A stretch of 64,000 bases of DNA from Phycisphaeraceae bacterium (lineage in GTDB: Bacteria; Planctomycetota; Phycisphaerae; Phycisphaerales; Zrk34): the NCBI GenBank assembly GCA_028284925.1, contig JANQQT010000007.1:26707-90706 (forward strand), given 5' to 3'. The notes under the pieces are model-generated. The model ran no database searches. It saw nothing but the letters and a program-made list of their open reading frames with translations, and was not told the DNA's origin. This document shows, one piece after another, positions 45,929 to 53,884 of this stretch (the first letter of the stretch is position 1; each line of letters opens with the position of its first letter). Made by a program: the position numbers and the translations under genes.

Positions 45929-46831
45929 ATGCCCACCCCCCCCGCCTCAAACGACGACACCCTTGGAACCCCCCCGCCCTCGCCCAAGACCTCCGGTCGG
46001 TCCTTAACACCAACGTCTGAGTCCTCCGCCGTCCTTATGCAAAAAGTCTCGGTTAATCGCGGCAAAATCCGAATCCTTGCCAACATCAACTTCAACATCC
46101 CCACCGGCTCCTCATGTGTCATACTCGGACCAAACGGCTCCGGCAAAACGACACTCATGCGCGTCATCACCGGCTTCATGTGGCCAACCACCGGCACTGT
46201 CCACGTCCTCTCCCACCAATTGGGCCGCGTCGACATGCGTGCCCTCCGTAAACGCATCTCCCTCGTAGACCCCGCTGCAACATTCGGCGTTGATGAATCC
46301 CTCTCCGCCCTTAACGTCGTTCTTACAGGCTACTTCGCCACACTCGCCCTTTACGATGACACCACCTCTGAACAACGCGACCACGCCGCCCACCTCCTCG
46401 ACACCGTCGGCCTCTCCCACCGCCGCGACCAGAAATTTGCCCTTCTCTCCACCGGCGAAAAACGCAGAACTCTACTTGCCCGCGCCCTGGTTCACCTCCC
46501 CGACCTCCTCATCCTCGACGAACCTACCGCCGGCCTCGACCTTTCCGGCCGTGAACACGTCCTCGCCACCATCGAACTACTCAAAGAACAACACCCCAAC
46601 CTCACCACCATCATGATCACCCACCATGTCGAGGAAATCTCACCCACTACCAGCCAGCTCCTCCTCCTCAAACAAGGCCGCATCCACACTGCCGGCCACC
46701 CCTCCAAAATCATCACACCCGAAACTCTCACCGACGTCTTCGACACCAAAGTCTTCGTCCAAAAACGCTCCAACCGCTACTGGCTCGAAGTCCTCCCGGA
46801 AGCCTGGCTCGAACTTCTCAAACAGAAGTGA
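45929..46831 (+). CDS. Stand-alone ABC-type ATPase
   Basis: A 300-residue single ABC ATPase with no permease beside it. Walker A LGPNGSGKTT, signature LLSTGEKRR (a variant of LSGGQ in which Gly-Gly-Gln becomes Thr-Gly-Glu), Walker B LLILDEPTAGLD and H-loop MITHHVEE are visible. The first 30 residues are Pro/Ser/Thr-rich and probably disordered. The variant signature and lone occurrence recall ModF/YlmA-type ATPases of unknown role. Its ATG follows the xylB stop directly (TAGATG), implying coupling, although the functions look unrelated. Confidence 0.85.
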   Translation: MPTPPASNDDTLGTPPPSPKTSGRSLTPTSESSAVLMQKVSVNRGKIRILANINFNIPTGSSCVILGPNGSGKTTLMRVITGFMWPTTGTVHVLSHQLGRVDMRALRKRISLVDPAATFGVDESLSALNVVLTGYFATLALYDDTTSEQRDHAAHLLDTVGLSHRRDQKFALLSTGEKRRTLLARALVHLPDLLILDEPTAGLDLSGREHVLATIELLKEQHPNLTTIMITHHVEEISPTTSQLLLLKQGRIHTAGHPSKIITPETLTDVFDTKVFVQKRSNRYWLEVLPEAWLELLKQK

Positions 46832-46840
46832 AACTCACTG

Positions 46841-47764
46841 TCACAAAACCGTCTGCCACTCAAACCCCTCCAAAAACTGCCTCAGCCTCGTCATCGTTGG
46901 AAAACGCTTAATCACCAATTTCTGTTGTAAGGCGGCGCAAATGTGTTTAACTTCTGGGGGCAGCTTACTGTAATGCTTCCTCCCACCCAAGCACTCATAA
47001 AACACCCGCACCGAATCCATAATGTCCTGATGGTGCTTATACTTCGTTGGCCGACCCCAGTTATAGAAATCGACCAACTTCAAATCAAAACCAATCCCCT
47101 TTGGCCGAATCAGAATGTTCTGACTATGTACATCCGCATGATACTCCCCCAACGCATGAATCGACTCCAGCCCCCTTGCCAACCCATACAAGACATGCAA
47201 TGCCCGAAACGCATCCAACCGCTTCCCCCGATGCTGTCCGATCCACCCCTCCAATTGCTCTCCGTCGCACAGCTCGGAAATCAGGCACCGCACCCGTTCC
47301 CCTTTCACCTGAATAATCTCCGTATGGTGATACTGCAACACAATCGGACAATGCCTTAACGCGTTCAGCTTCTTCGCATACCAGATCGTCGACCGGTTTT
47401 TCGGATCCCGATGCGGAAAATACAACTTCGCCGCACGTTGTATTCCCGTATCACTCTCCTGAATCTGATAAACCTCCCCTTCCGTCCCCTTCCCCAACAG
47501 CTTCACCACCTCATACAATCGCCCGATCTTGCGACCTGATCGCAAGCCAAACGTTTCAATCTTCTTTTTCACTACCTTCTTCTTTGACAAAACAAGCTCC
47601 CACCATCCCCGCCTGATCACCAACTGGATTAACCCCCGGCGCCCTCGCCGGAGGCGACTTTTGGGGTAAATCCCGGGGGGCACAAGAAATACGTTTCGCG
47701 CGGTCCAGGAAAGACCCACCTCCTGAATCTCCCGCCCAAACCTCCACAATACCACATCTCCCAC
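46841..47764 (-). CDS. Eukaryote-like protein kinase, small
   Basis: Cytoplasmic kinase-fold protein of 307 residues. Glycine loop LGKGTEGEVYQI, the ATP lysine in AAKLYFP, catalytic loop HADVHSQNILI (HxD and the Asn kept) and VDFYNWG where DFG is expected, so the metal Asp is kept but Gly is replaced. The 85 residues before the kinase domain are basic with tryptophans. No membrane segment or sensor domain. Closest in type to lipopolysaccharide-kinase-like and bacterial Ser/Thr kinases. Start is a GTG and not firmly fixed. Substrate unknown. Confidence 0.82.
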   Translation of the reverse strand: MGDVVLWRFGREIQEVGLSWTARNVFLVPPGIYPKSRLRRGRRGLIQLVIRRGWWELVLSKKKVVKKKIETFGLRSGRKIGRLYEVVKLLGKGTEGEVYQIQESDTGIQRAAKLYFPHRDPKNRSTIWYAKKLNALRHCPIVLQYHHTEIIQVKGERVRCLISELCDGEQLEGWIGQHRGKRLDAFRALHVLYGLARGLESIHALGEYHADVHSQNILIRPKGIGFDLKLVDFYNWGRPTKYKHHQDIMDSVRVFYECLGGRKHYSKLPPEVKHICAALQQKLVIKRFPTMTRLRQFLEGFEWQTVL

Positions 47765-47818
47765 ACCCCCACATCCCTACCCCTTTTTACACACCTCATC
47801 CCCAATCCAGGCTACTTA

Positions 47819-47830
47819 AAGACATGTCTT
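47819..47830. repeat. 12-bp perfect palindrome AAGACATGTCTT
   Basis: Lies in the 209-bp gap between the kinase and acetyltransferase genes, at the place where strand composition changes sign. The rest of that gap holds no gene, DnaA box or terminator that I can see. Confidence 0.4.
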
Positions 47831-47973
47831 ACTCTTACAAATTCCCACAAAGCAATGGAATTTCGAACCCTCCACAACCCTGTCACCACCATAGTCCTCG
47901 CCGTCATTTCCCATCTTCCATACTTCCACCTCGACGCATAGCCGCCCTAACCCCCCAACAATCGTACACATCT

Positions 47974-48810
47974 TCAATCCATTGAATCGCCGCAGGTGCG
48001 ATTCTCCACAAACCATTGCGTGGCAAAATCAACGAGGGGACGTTGAGGCATGAGAAGGGATGGCGCCTGAGCAATGTTGCCGGATTGAATAAGGTAGGTC
48101 GCGGCGGCGAAGGCTTCGCCTACATCTGGAAAGTCATCCGACTCAAACTCCTGTTCCTCAAACTCAACCCATTCACGCCGATTGTTTTGAAAAATAGGCG
48201 CAGCACTTTTGATTTTGGGAAGACTGTCCGCGAACGCAAGAACTTCGGCAAGGTGAAGGGACGTATTGGATGCATGCGTTACACCGAGTAGAAGGATGTG
48301 GGCATTGAGGTCGTAAAGTTTGCCAAGAGGTGACTTTCGGCCCAGCCCATCGCCGATTTGATGATCTTCCGTGATTTGCTTTGCGTTCGGCCCAAGTGCT
48401 GTGAAAGAATATTGAGGGTGACCGCTGCGAATAGCTCCAGGAAATGTACGGAATGTGTCCGCAATCGCACCCATACGCCGCGTGGGAGTCGTCTGAGGAT
48501 CGTATGCGGGCATCGATTGTCTGATAGCGCGCCACCATGATTCGGGCACGGGCGGATTCCGCCAAATAGCAGGGTCCGAAAGGTGGGCCGAGTGCGTCGG
48601 CATGACGAGCGTGCCAGAGGGGGAAAGTGTATCAAGAAGCGCATGGATGACCGCTGCGGTTCCGCCAACGACCCATCCAAGTGATGACAGGGATGAATGA
48701 ACAAGCAGAGTTTGGCCTGAAATAATGCCAAGAGAATGAAAATCGGAGATAAGAGAGTCGGTCGTCGCGGGCAGACCGGGCGTTTGCTGGATAATTTGCG
48801 ATTCACGCAT
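47974..48810 (-). CDS. AAC(3)-family N-acetyltransferase
   Basis: A 278-residue acetyltransferase of the aminoglycoside 3-N-acetyltransferase fold, also used by FrbF and YokD-type proteins on other amines. LLVHSSLSSLGWVVGG, VMPTHSAHLSDP, TRRMGAIADTFR and SFTALGPNA are in the family order, and the acetyl-CoA contact segment GKLYDLNAHILLLGV is present. Chromosomal context suggests an intrinsic enzyme; resistance should not be assumed. TATACT lies 5 nt before the ATG without a Shine-Dalgarno. Divergent from the TIM-barrel gene across 69 bp. Confidence 0.87.
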   Translation of the reverse strand: MRESQIIQQTPGLPATTDSLISDFHSLGIISGQTLLVHSSLSSLGWVVGGTAAVIHALLDTLSPSGTLVMPTHSAHLSDPAIWRNPPVPESWWRAIRQSMPAYDPQTTPTRRMGAIADTFRTFPGAIRSGHPQYSFTALGPNAKQITEDHQIGDGLGRKSPLGKLYDLNAHILLLGVTHASNTSLHLAEVLAFADSLPKIKSAAPIFQNNRREWVEFEEQEFESDDFPDVGEAFAAATYLIQSGNIAQAPSLLMPQRPLVDFATQWFVENRTCGDSMD

Positions 48811-48815
48811 AGGGG

Positions 48816-48821
48816 AGTATA
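48816..48821 (-). promoter_or_regulatory. -10-like hexamer TATACT before the AAC(3) gene
   Basis: On the minus strand TATACT ends 5 nt before the ATG, with no room for a Shine-Dalgarno; a leaderless transcript is expected if it is used. Confidence 0.5.
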
Positions 48822-48879
48822 GGGAACGAGATTACGGTAGAATCTGGACGCGTGATCCTAAGACGAAAGGAATTGTACG

Positions 48880-49836
48880 ATGAACGTGCCGAGTGGAATC
48901 GATAGGGATAAAGGGAAGTGCGTTTCGAGGCGAGCGATATTGGGCAATGTCGGAGTTGGCGTTGGTGTAGTGGTCGCAGGTAGCGGTCTGCATATCAAAG
49001 GGGCTGAAAGCAAAGCCGCGATGGCTGACAATGTTCCGGATGAGGGTTACAGGATTAAACACGGCCGAATACGACAATCCGTGATGGGCTGGTGTTTCAA
49101 ACCGATGAAGATGGAAAAGTTGATAGCGGCCTGTAAAAAAATGGGCATGCCCGCCATGGAAGGCATTAACGAAAAATTCTATCCGACACTCCGAAAACTT
49201 GGTATGGATGTCGCCATCACCGGAAGCCACGGCTTCAAAAAAGGCCCTGTCAGCCGGGAAAATCACGCCTTGGTGATCCAGAAACTGAAGGAAAGAATTG
49301 ACCTCTGCGCAAAATACGGTTTTAAAAACGTCATCACATTCACCGGAATGCGTTCCAGGGGAATGACCAACGCCAGGGGCGCCAAAAACTGTATCGAAGC
49401 GTGGAAAGCCGTCATGTCCCACGCCGAAAAGAAAAAAGTGAACCTGTGCCTTGAACATCTGAACACGCGGGACTCAACCCACCCGATGAAAGGCCACCCC
49501 GGATACTTCGGCGACGATGTGGACTTCTGTGTCGACATGATCAAGAAAGTCGCAAGCGAGCGTATGAAACTCCTCTTCGACGTTTATCACGTGCAGATCA
49601 TGAACGGCGATGTCATTCGGCGAATCCGGGAATACAAGGACTTGATCGGGCATTACCACACTGCCGGAAACCCCGGGCGGGGCGAACTGGACGACACGCA
49701 GGAGATTAACTATCCAGCGGTGATGCGAACGATCCTGGCAACGGGATATAAAGGCTATGTGGCTCAGGAATTTATCCCGACATGGAAAGACAAATTGGGA
49801 GCACTGAGACACGCTGTAAACTTGTGCGACGTTTGA
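48880..49836 (+). CDS. Tat-exported hydroxypyruvate isomerase-like TIM-barrel protein
   Basis: A 318-residue xylose-isomerase-like TIM barrel of the hydroxypyruvate isomerase branch. The N-terminus has a twin-arginine signal (SRRAILGNVGVGVGVVVAG). Metal ligands are seen in CLEHLN (Glu), LLFDVYHVQI (Asp, His), GHYHTAGNPGRGELD (His) and YVAQEF (Glu). Planctomycetes carry many such exported copies, thought to act on sugars; substrate unknown. AAGGA lies 8 nt before the ATG. Confidence 0.88.
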   Translation: MNVPSGIDRDKGKCVSRRAILGNVGVGVGVVVAGSGLHIKGAESKAAMADNVPDEGYRIKHGRIRQSVMGWCFKPMKMEKLIAACKKMGMPAMEGINEKFYPTLRKLGMDVAITGSHGFKKGPVSRENHALVIQKLKERIDLCAKYGFKNVITFTGMRSRGMTNARGAKNCIEAWKAVMSHAEKKKVNLCLEHLNTRDSTHPMKGHPGYFGDDVDFCVDMIKKVASERMKLLFDVYHVQIMNGDVIRRIREYKDLIGHYHTAGNPGRGELDDTQEINYPAVMRTILATGYKGYVAQEFIPTWKDKLGALRHAVNLCDV

Positions 49837-49899
49837 ACGATGAGTAGTGATCTGTTCAGTAGCAGGCGTGGTTAGGTCAGCAACGGCGATCAGGGAATT

Positions 49900-51684
49900 A
49901 TGAGACTCGGCATGATGAGATCAAGCGGGATAAGGCAGTATTTGCTGCTGGGATCTTGTATTTTCGTCCTGGGAGTATTCCTACTCTGGCCTGTGGGTTT
50001 GACGGTGGTCGGAGGTTTTCTCGAAACAGGGCCCGATGGCGAAGTGAGTTTAACTACCGCGCATTTGATGGATGTGCTCGAGGATAAGCCTCTGCGGGAG
50101 GGTTTGATAAACAGCGTGAAGATCGCGGTGGTGGTGACCGTATTGAGTATGTTGATTGCCGTGCCGCTGGCCATACTGGCGGGCGGATATACGTTCAGAG
50201 GGAAGGGATTGGTCACGGCCCTGGTGTTGGTTCCCTTGATCTTGCCACCTTTCGTCGGTGCAATCGGATTAAAGCAGATTCTGGGGAGTTACGGGACGGT
50301 GAACACGATACTCATGGACATGGGGTTAGTAGACCGCGGTGAGCCGATCGGATTTCTGGCAAGTGGGTTCTGGGGTGTGGTGGTGGCGGAGGCGTTGCAT
50401 TTGTACCCCATTATCTATCTGAACGTATCGGCAGCACTGGGTGGAATTGATCCGGCAATGGGACATGCGGCCGAGAACCTCGGGGCAAGCCGATGGATGC
50501 GTTTCAGACGAGTAACGATGCCGCTGATTCTACCGGGCGTATTTGCAGGCGGGATTATTGTATTTATCTGGAGTCTGACGGAGTTGGGCACGCCGCTGAT
50601 GTTTAACTACGAGACCGTGACTTCTGTTCAGATCTTTCGAAGTATCAACAAGATGGCAAGTGACCCGCAGCCGTATGCGTTGGTTGCAGTCATGCTGGTG
50701 AGTGCGTTGTTGCTGTATGGTGTGGGGAAGCTGGCATTTGGGCGGAAGGGGTATGCGAGTGGCGTAAGGGGTGGTACCGGTCGGGAGATGATAAGACTGA
50801 GTGGATGGCGAGGTTTTGCGGCGTTTTCTCTATTTGGCATGGTCATTTTGATCGCTGTAACGCCGCATTTGGGCGTTGTGTTGAATAGTTTCTCAGCACC
50901 CGGGGCGTGGTATCAATCGGTCGTGCCTGTTGAATTGACCGGTACCCACTACGAAGGCGCTATGGGGCATGCATTGGCGGCGGGTGCAATCAGAAACAGC
51001 CTGGTTTATTCCGTTGCGGCGATGGCATTGGATCTTCTACTGGGTGTGGCGATTGCATGGCTGTTGGTAAGGGGACGAGCGAAAGGCAAAGGGCTGCTCG
51101 ATGCAATGGTGATGATGCCGCTCGCCGTACCGGGGTTGGTGGTGGCTTTTGGATATGTAGCCATGTCGCATCACTGGCCTTTTGTAGAATTGGGATCATG
51201 GTTTGAGGGGATGGGTTGGGAAGGGGCGGCCGGAATGACGCGCGTGACGGGTGAGGCCCCAAACCCCATGTTATTTCTGGTCGTTGCGTATGGCGTGAGG
51301 CGGTTACCCTATGTTGTTCGCGCCGCTGCGGCGGGGATGGAACAGACCTCCATAGAACTGGAGGAAGCCGCGATGAATCTCGGCGCCAGCGGGTGGATGC
51401 GTATGCGAAGGGTGGTTTTGCCATTAATCGGCGCCAACCTGATCGCAGGCGGATTACTCGCGTTCAGCTTTGCCATGCTTGAAGTGTCCGATTCACTCAT
51501 CCTCGCTCAGCGCGAAGAGGACTTCCCCATCACCAAAGCAATTTACCACCTTTTTGAACGCATTGGCGACGGCCCATATCTCGCCAGCGCACTTGGTGTT
51601 TGGGGTATGGCGCTCCTGGCCCTGACGTTAGTGGGCGCATCAGTAATGCTGGGAAGACGTCTGGGTGCTGTGTTCAGGATTTGA
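49900..51684 (+). CDS. Fused ABC transporter permease (FbpB/iron type)
   Basis: A 594-residue binding-protein-dependent permease containing two permease halves, as in FbpB/SfuB ferric iron importers. Each half has about six transmembrane helices and its own cytoplasmic EAA loop: AAENLGASRWMRFRRVTMP in the first and EAAMNLGASGWMRMRRVVLP in the second. No substrate-binding protein or matching ATPase is adjacent, which is unusual. AGGGA lies 3-5 nt before the ATG. It converges with the kinase gene. Confidence 0.9.
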   Translation: MRLGMMRSSGIRQYLLLGSCIFVLGVFLLWPVGLTVVGGFLETGPDGEVSLTTAHLMDVLEDKPLREGLINSVKIAVVVTVLSMLIAVPLAILAGGYTFRGKGLVTALVLVPLILPPFVGAIGLKQILGSYGTVNTILMDMGLVDRGEPIGFLASGFWGVVVAEALHLYPIIYLNVSAALGGIDPAMGHAAENLGASRWMRFRRVTMPLILPGVFAGGIIVFIWSLTELGTPLMFNYETVTSVQIFRSINKMASDPQPYALVAVMLVSALLLYGVGKLAFGRKGYASGVRGGTGREMIRLSGWRGFAAFSLFGMVILIAVTPHLGVVLNSFSAPGAWYQSVVPVELTGTHYEGAMGHALAAGAIRNSLVYSVAAMALDLLLGVAIAWLLVRGRAKGKGLLDAMVMMPLAVPGLVVAFGYVAMSHHWPFVELGSWFEGMGWEGAAGMTRVTGEAPNPMLFLVVAYGVRRLPYVVRAAAAGMEQTSIELEEAAMNLGASGWMRMRRVVLPLIGANLIAGGLLAFSFAMLEVSDSLILAQREEDFPITKAIYHLFERIGDGPYLASALGVWGMALLALTLVGASVMLGRRLGAVFRI

Positions 51685-51728
51685 GGAAACCGACTAACAG
51701 AAGCAGATACAGAGAAATGAGCAGGCGA

Positions 51729-52574
51729 TCATTTGGTTGATTCCACCGCCTTAGCCCGCTGCAATTGCGTAAGAATCAACTCCAGCCGTGCTTTAATTGC
51801 GGGCATGGATTCCGGCCTCTCTTCCGGAAGATCGCGAATGCACTCAAGAATAAGCGTATTAAGCGAGAGCGGAATCTCAGGCTTGATCTCAATCGGTGGA
51901 ATCAACGTAGTGCTATCCTTGCGGGTTACACCATTATCCGTCTTCGGAATGAGTGTCGGAATAAACTTGTTGGTGACGCACCAGTAGAGGCTGGCGCCGA
52001 ACGAGAAGATATCCGTTCTCTCGGTAATGGGCTGACGACGCACCTGTTCGGGAGCAATGTAGTCCGGCGTGCCCTGAACCCGATCCTTAACCGTTCCAAT
52101 TGGACACGAGTGCCCAAAGTCGATGATTTTGACTGAATGCTGATCGGTGAAAAGGATGTTAATGGGCTTGATATCGGCGTGAACGAATCCTGCTTCATGA
52201 ATCGCATGGATCGCATCTGCCGCCGCAATGAAGATCCGGGCAAGTTGGGTAAGAGATTCGTGTCGTTTCTGTTGAATGTTGTGACCGTCCACAAGCTCCA
52301 TCAGGAGATTGATTTCGCTGACCGCAATGAGTTTTCGAACCTTCTTGAGTTTAAAGCACTTGCGTACGGCTGGATGATCAATGCGAGAGGCGATGTTGTG
52401 TTCATTGATCGCCTGATCGATGAATTTTTGATCGTCGGCTGCTTTCTTGAGCACCTGTTTGAGGGCGTAGATTTGATTTGTCTTGGAATCCTGAACGGCG
52501 TAAATGGTGGAGGCCGCCCCCGTGCCGAGCGTGTTTAATACATCATAACCATTGATTTTTCGTAGGGATTTCAT
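51729..52574 (-). CDS. Serine/threonine protein kinase, minimal
   Basis: A 281-residue protein consisting almost only of a Pkn-type kinase domain: glycine loop LGTGAASTIYAV, Lys in YALKQVL, catalytic loop HADIKPINIL (HAD instead of HRD), IIDFGHSC, activation region GTPDYIAPEQ and the FSFGASLYW helix. All catalytic residues are present; the Arg-to-Ala change marks a non-RD kinase. No sensor or membrane segment. ATG 52574 is two codons inside the open frame; no clear ribosome site decides. The 194 bp upstream hold no gene. Confidence 0.9.
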   Translation of the reverse strand: MKSLRKINGYDVLNTLGTGAASTIYAVQDSKTNQIYALKQVLKKAADDQKFIDQAINEHNIASRIDHPAVRKCFKLKKVRKLIAVSEINLLMELVDGHNIQQKRHESLTQLARIFIAAADAIHAIHEAGFVHADIKPINILFTDQHSVKIIDFGHSCPIGTVKDRVQGTPDYIAPEQVRRQPITERTDIFSFGASLYWCVTNKFIPTLIPKTDNGVTRKDSTTLIPPIEIKPEIPLSLNTLILECIRDLPEERPESMPAIKARLELILTQLQRAKAVESTK

Positions 52575-52774
52575 GATCATCCGAGCTTTTTGGTCAGGAA
52601 GCTAACCCCCCAATTGTTGGAAGAATGACCGTGGAGGGTGTCTTCAGGCAGGCACTCTCCTCCTGATTGTCCATATCGTCTGAACAGGGGTCACTCTCCA
52701 GCGTGGAGTGGGCACGGCGCACTAAAACCGCTACTTGGCGGAATGCGATTACTTATCAGAAGATAATAATTGGG

Positions 52775-53452
52775 TTAGCGGGGAAGTTCAACCAACTGAC
52801 TACGAAATGCGGTGGCAGGGAATAGAGCCCCAGGGCTGGTTGTGCGACCGGTAATACCAATAGCGTTGCGAAGAACGACGCTATTGGATTCGATACCGAG
52901 TTTTTGCTGAAGAGCCGTCACAAGCCGCGTGAGCTGCTTGATCTGCTGTTGAGTAGGCTTGCTTTTGTCACCATCGCCAATGAGACAAATGCCGACGGCC
53001 TTGGAGTTATACCACTCGTCATGCCTTGTCCCGACAACATGCCGTCCGTCGATTTGTCGCATCCATCGGTAACCCACCTGAAGGTCACCGTCACCTGTGC
53101 CATTCCCGTTTCCAATAACAAAATGGTAACCGAGCCCGTCGTAGCCTAGCTTGTCGTGATATTTGGCCAGAGACTCGGCGTTGCCCGATGATGTTCCGGA
53201 ATGATGAATCACAATGGCTCGCCAGCGTTCCTTCTGAATCCTGGGATTGGTCTTAAAGATTTGATCGAGGCCCTGAGTTGAGGTATCAAGCGCTGTGAGT
53301 GCCATGCTGGTGGTCGGAGGCAGCGGATTGGGCTGGAAGAGGAGGAGAACGCCGCTCACGACAGTCATCGCAGCAACGAGAGATGCCCAGACTACGAGCG
53401 TACGTTTATCACAGAGGGATGCGCCGGTCTTTCTGGATTTCTTCTTCGGCAA
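52775..53452 (-). CDS. Amidase_2/PGRP-fold protein with altered zinc ligands
   Basis: A 225-residue membrane-anchored protein: one transmembrane helix at about residues 18-42, then a peptidoglycan-recognition / N-acetylmuramoyl-L-alanine amidase type 2 domain with IVIHHSGTSSGN, GLGYHFVIGNG, GDLQVGYRWM and GICLIGDGD. In active enzymes the C-terminal part reads about GHxDVxxTxCPG; here it is IGITGRTTSPG, without the His and with Ser for Cys. Two of three zinc ligands are therefore missing, and the protein may bind rather than cut peptidoglycan. TTG at 53452 with AGGA 8 nt upstream is preferred to the earlier TTG at 53476. Confidence 0.78.
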   Translation of the reverse strand: MPKKKSRKTGASLCDKRTLVVWASLVAAMTVVSGVLLLFQPNPLPPTTSMALTALDTSTQGLDQIFKTNPRIQKERWRAIVIHHSGTSSGNAESLAKYHDKLGYDGLGYHFVIGNGNGTGDGDLQVGYRWMRQIDGRHVVGTRHDEWYNSKAVGICLIGDGDKSKPTQQQIKQLTRLVTALQQKLGIESNSVVLRNAIGITGRTTSPGALFPATAFRSQLVELPR

Positions 53453-53514
53453 GTTACTGATCCTAAGCCCAAACAACCGAGACAGGTGTCAATAATTTCG
53501 TCGGCAAGTGAGGA

Positions 53515-53540
53515 GTTAAAACTTTTAAAAATGTTTTAAC
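53515..53540. repeat. AT-rich inverted repeat upstream of amidase-like gene
   Basis: GTTAAAAC and GTTTTAAC form a perfect 8-bp inverted repeat with a 10-nt spacer that itself contains TTTTAAAA. It lies between two minus-strand genes, 45 bp after the small lipoprotein gene, and could be a weak terminator or an operator. Confidence 0.4.
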
Positions 53541-53585
53541 TTGTAGAAAGTTTTGTCAGATAGACGTGACAAGGTGGATGTGGAG

Positions 53586-53798
53586 TTATTGCCTGTACGG
53601 TGAGAGGCGTTCGCGGAGGGCGGGTTCGGGTTTGCCGCCGGGCCCGAATCGTTGAGCGGGAACATAGCGACCGCGTAATCGCTCATAGCGTTCGTACTGC
53701 GTACGTGGCATATTCTCAACAAAAAGGGCCTTTTCACAGCCCGCCATGAGAAGGGGGAAAAGCATAAGAAACAAAAGAGGGCGACACGCTCGTGCCAT
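53586..53798 (-). CDS. Small predicted lipoprotein
   Basis: A 70-residue protein with a clear lipoprotein signal: basic start, hydrophobic LLFLMLFPLL and lipobox LMAGC. The mature part of about 50 residues is basic and rich in Arg, Tyr and Pro (YERYERLRGRYVPAQRFGPGG), without cysteines beyond the lipid site. It follows the giant propeller protein by 87 nt on the same strand and could be its membrane partner. ATG 53798 has AAGG 9 nt upstream; two earlier ATG codons are possible. No family recognised. Confidence 0.7.
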   Translation of the reverse strand: MARACRPLLFLMLFPLLMAGCEKALFVENMPRTQYERYERLRGRYVPAQRFGPGGKPEPALRERLSPYRQ

Positions 53799-53884
53799 GG
53801 TCATCATCCTTGAATATGGGGTCCATGCGTGTTTCATGTGGGAGTTTAACGTATTTGCATACGAGATTCCAATGATGCGATTGG

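Noticed and set aside
47765..47973. Replication origin with DnaA boxes
   Set aside because: Composition changes here, but I found no TTATCCACA-like box and no dnaA, dnaN or gidA; kept only as a skew observation.
47974..48810. Acquired antibiotic-resistance gene
   Set aside because: AAC(3)-fold proteins have other substrates, and the gene shows native composition and no mobile context.
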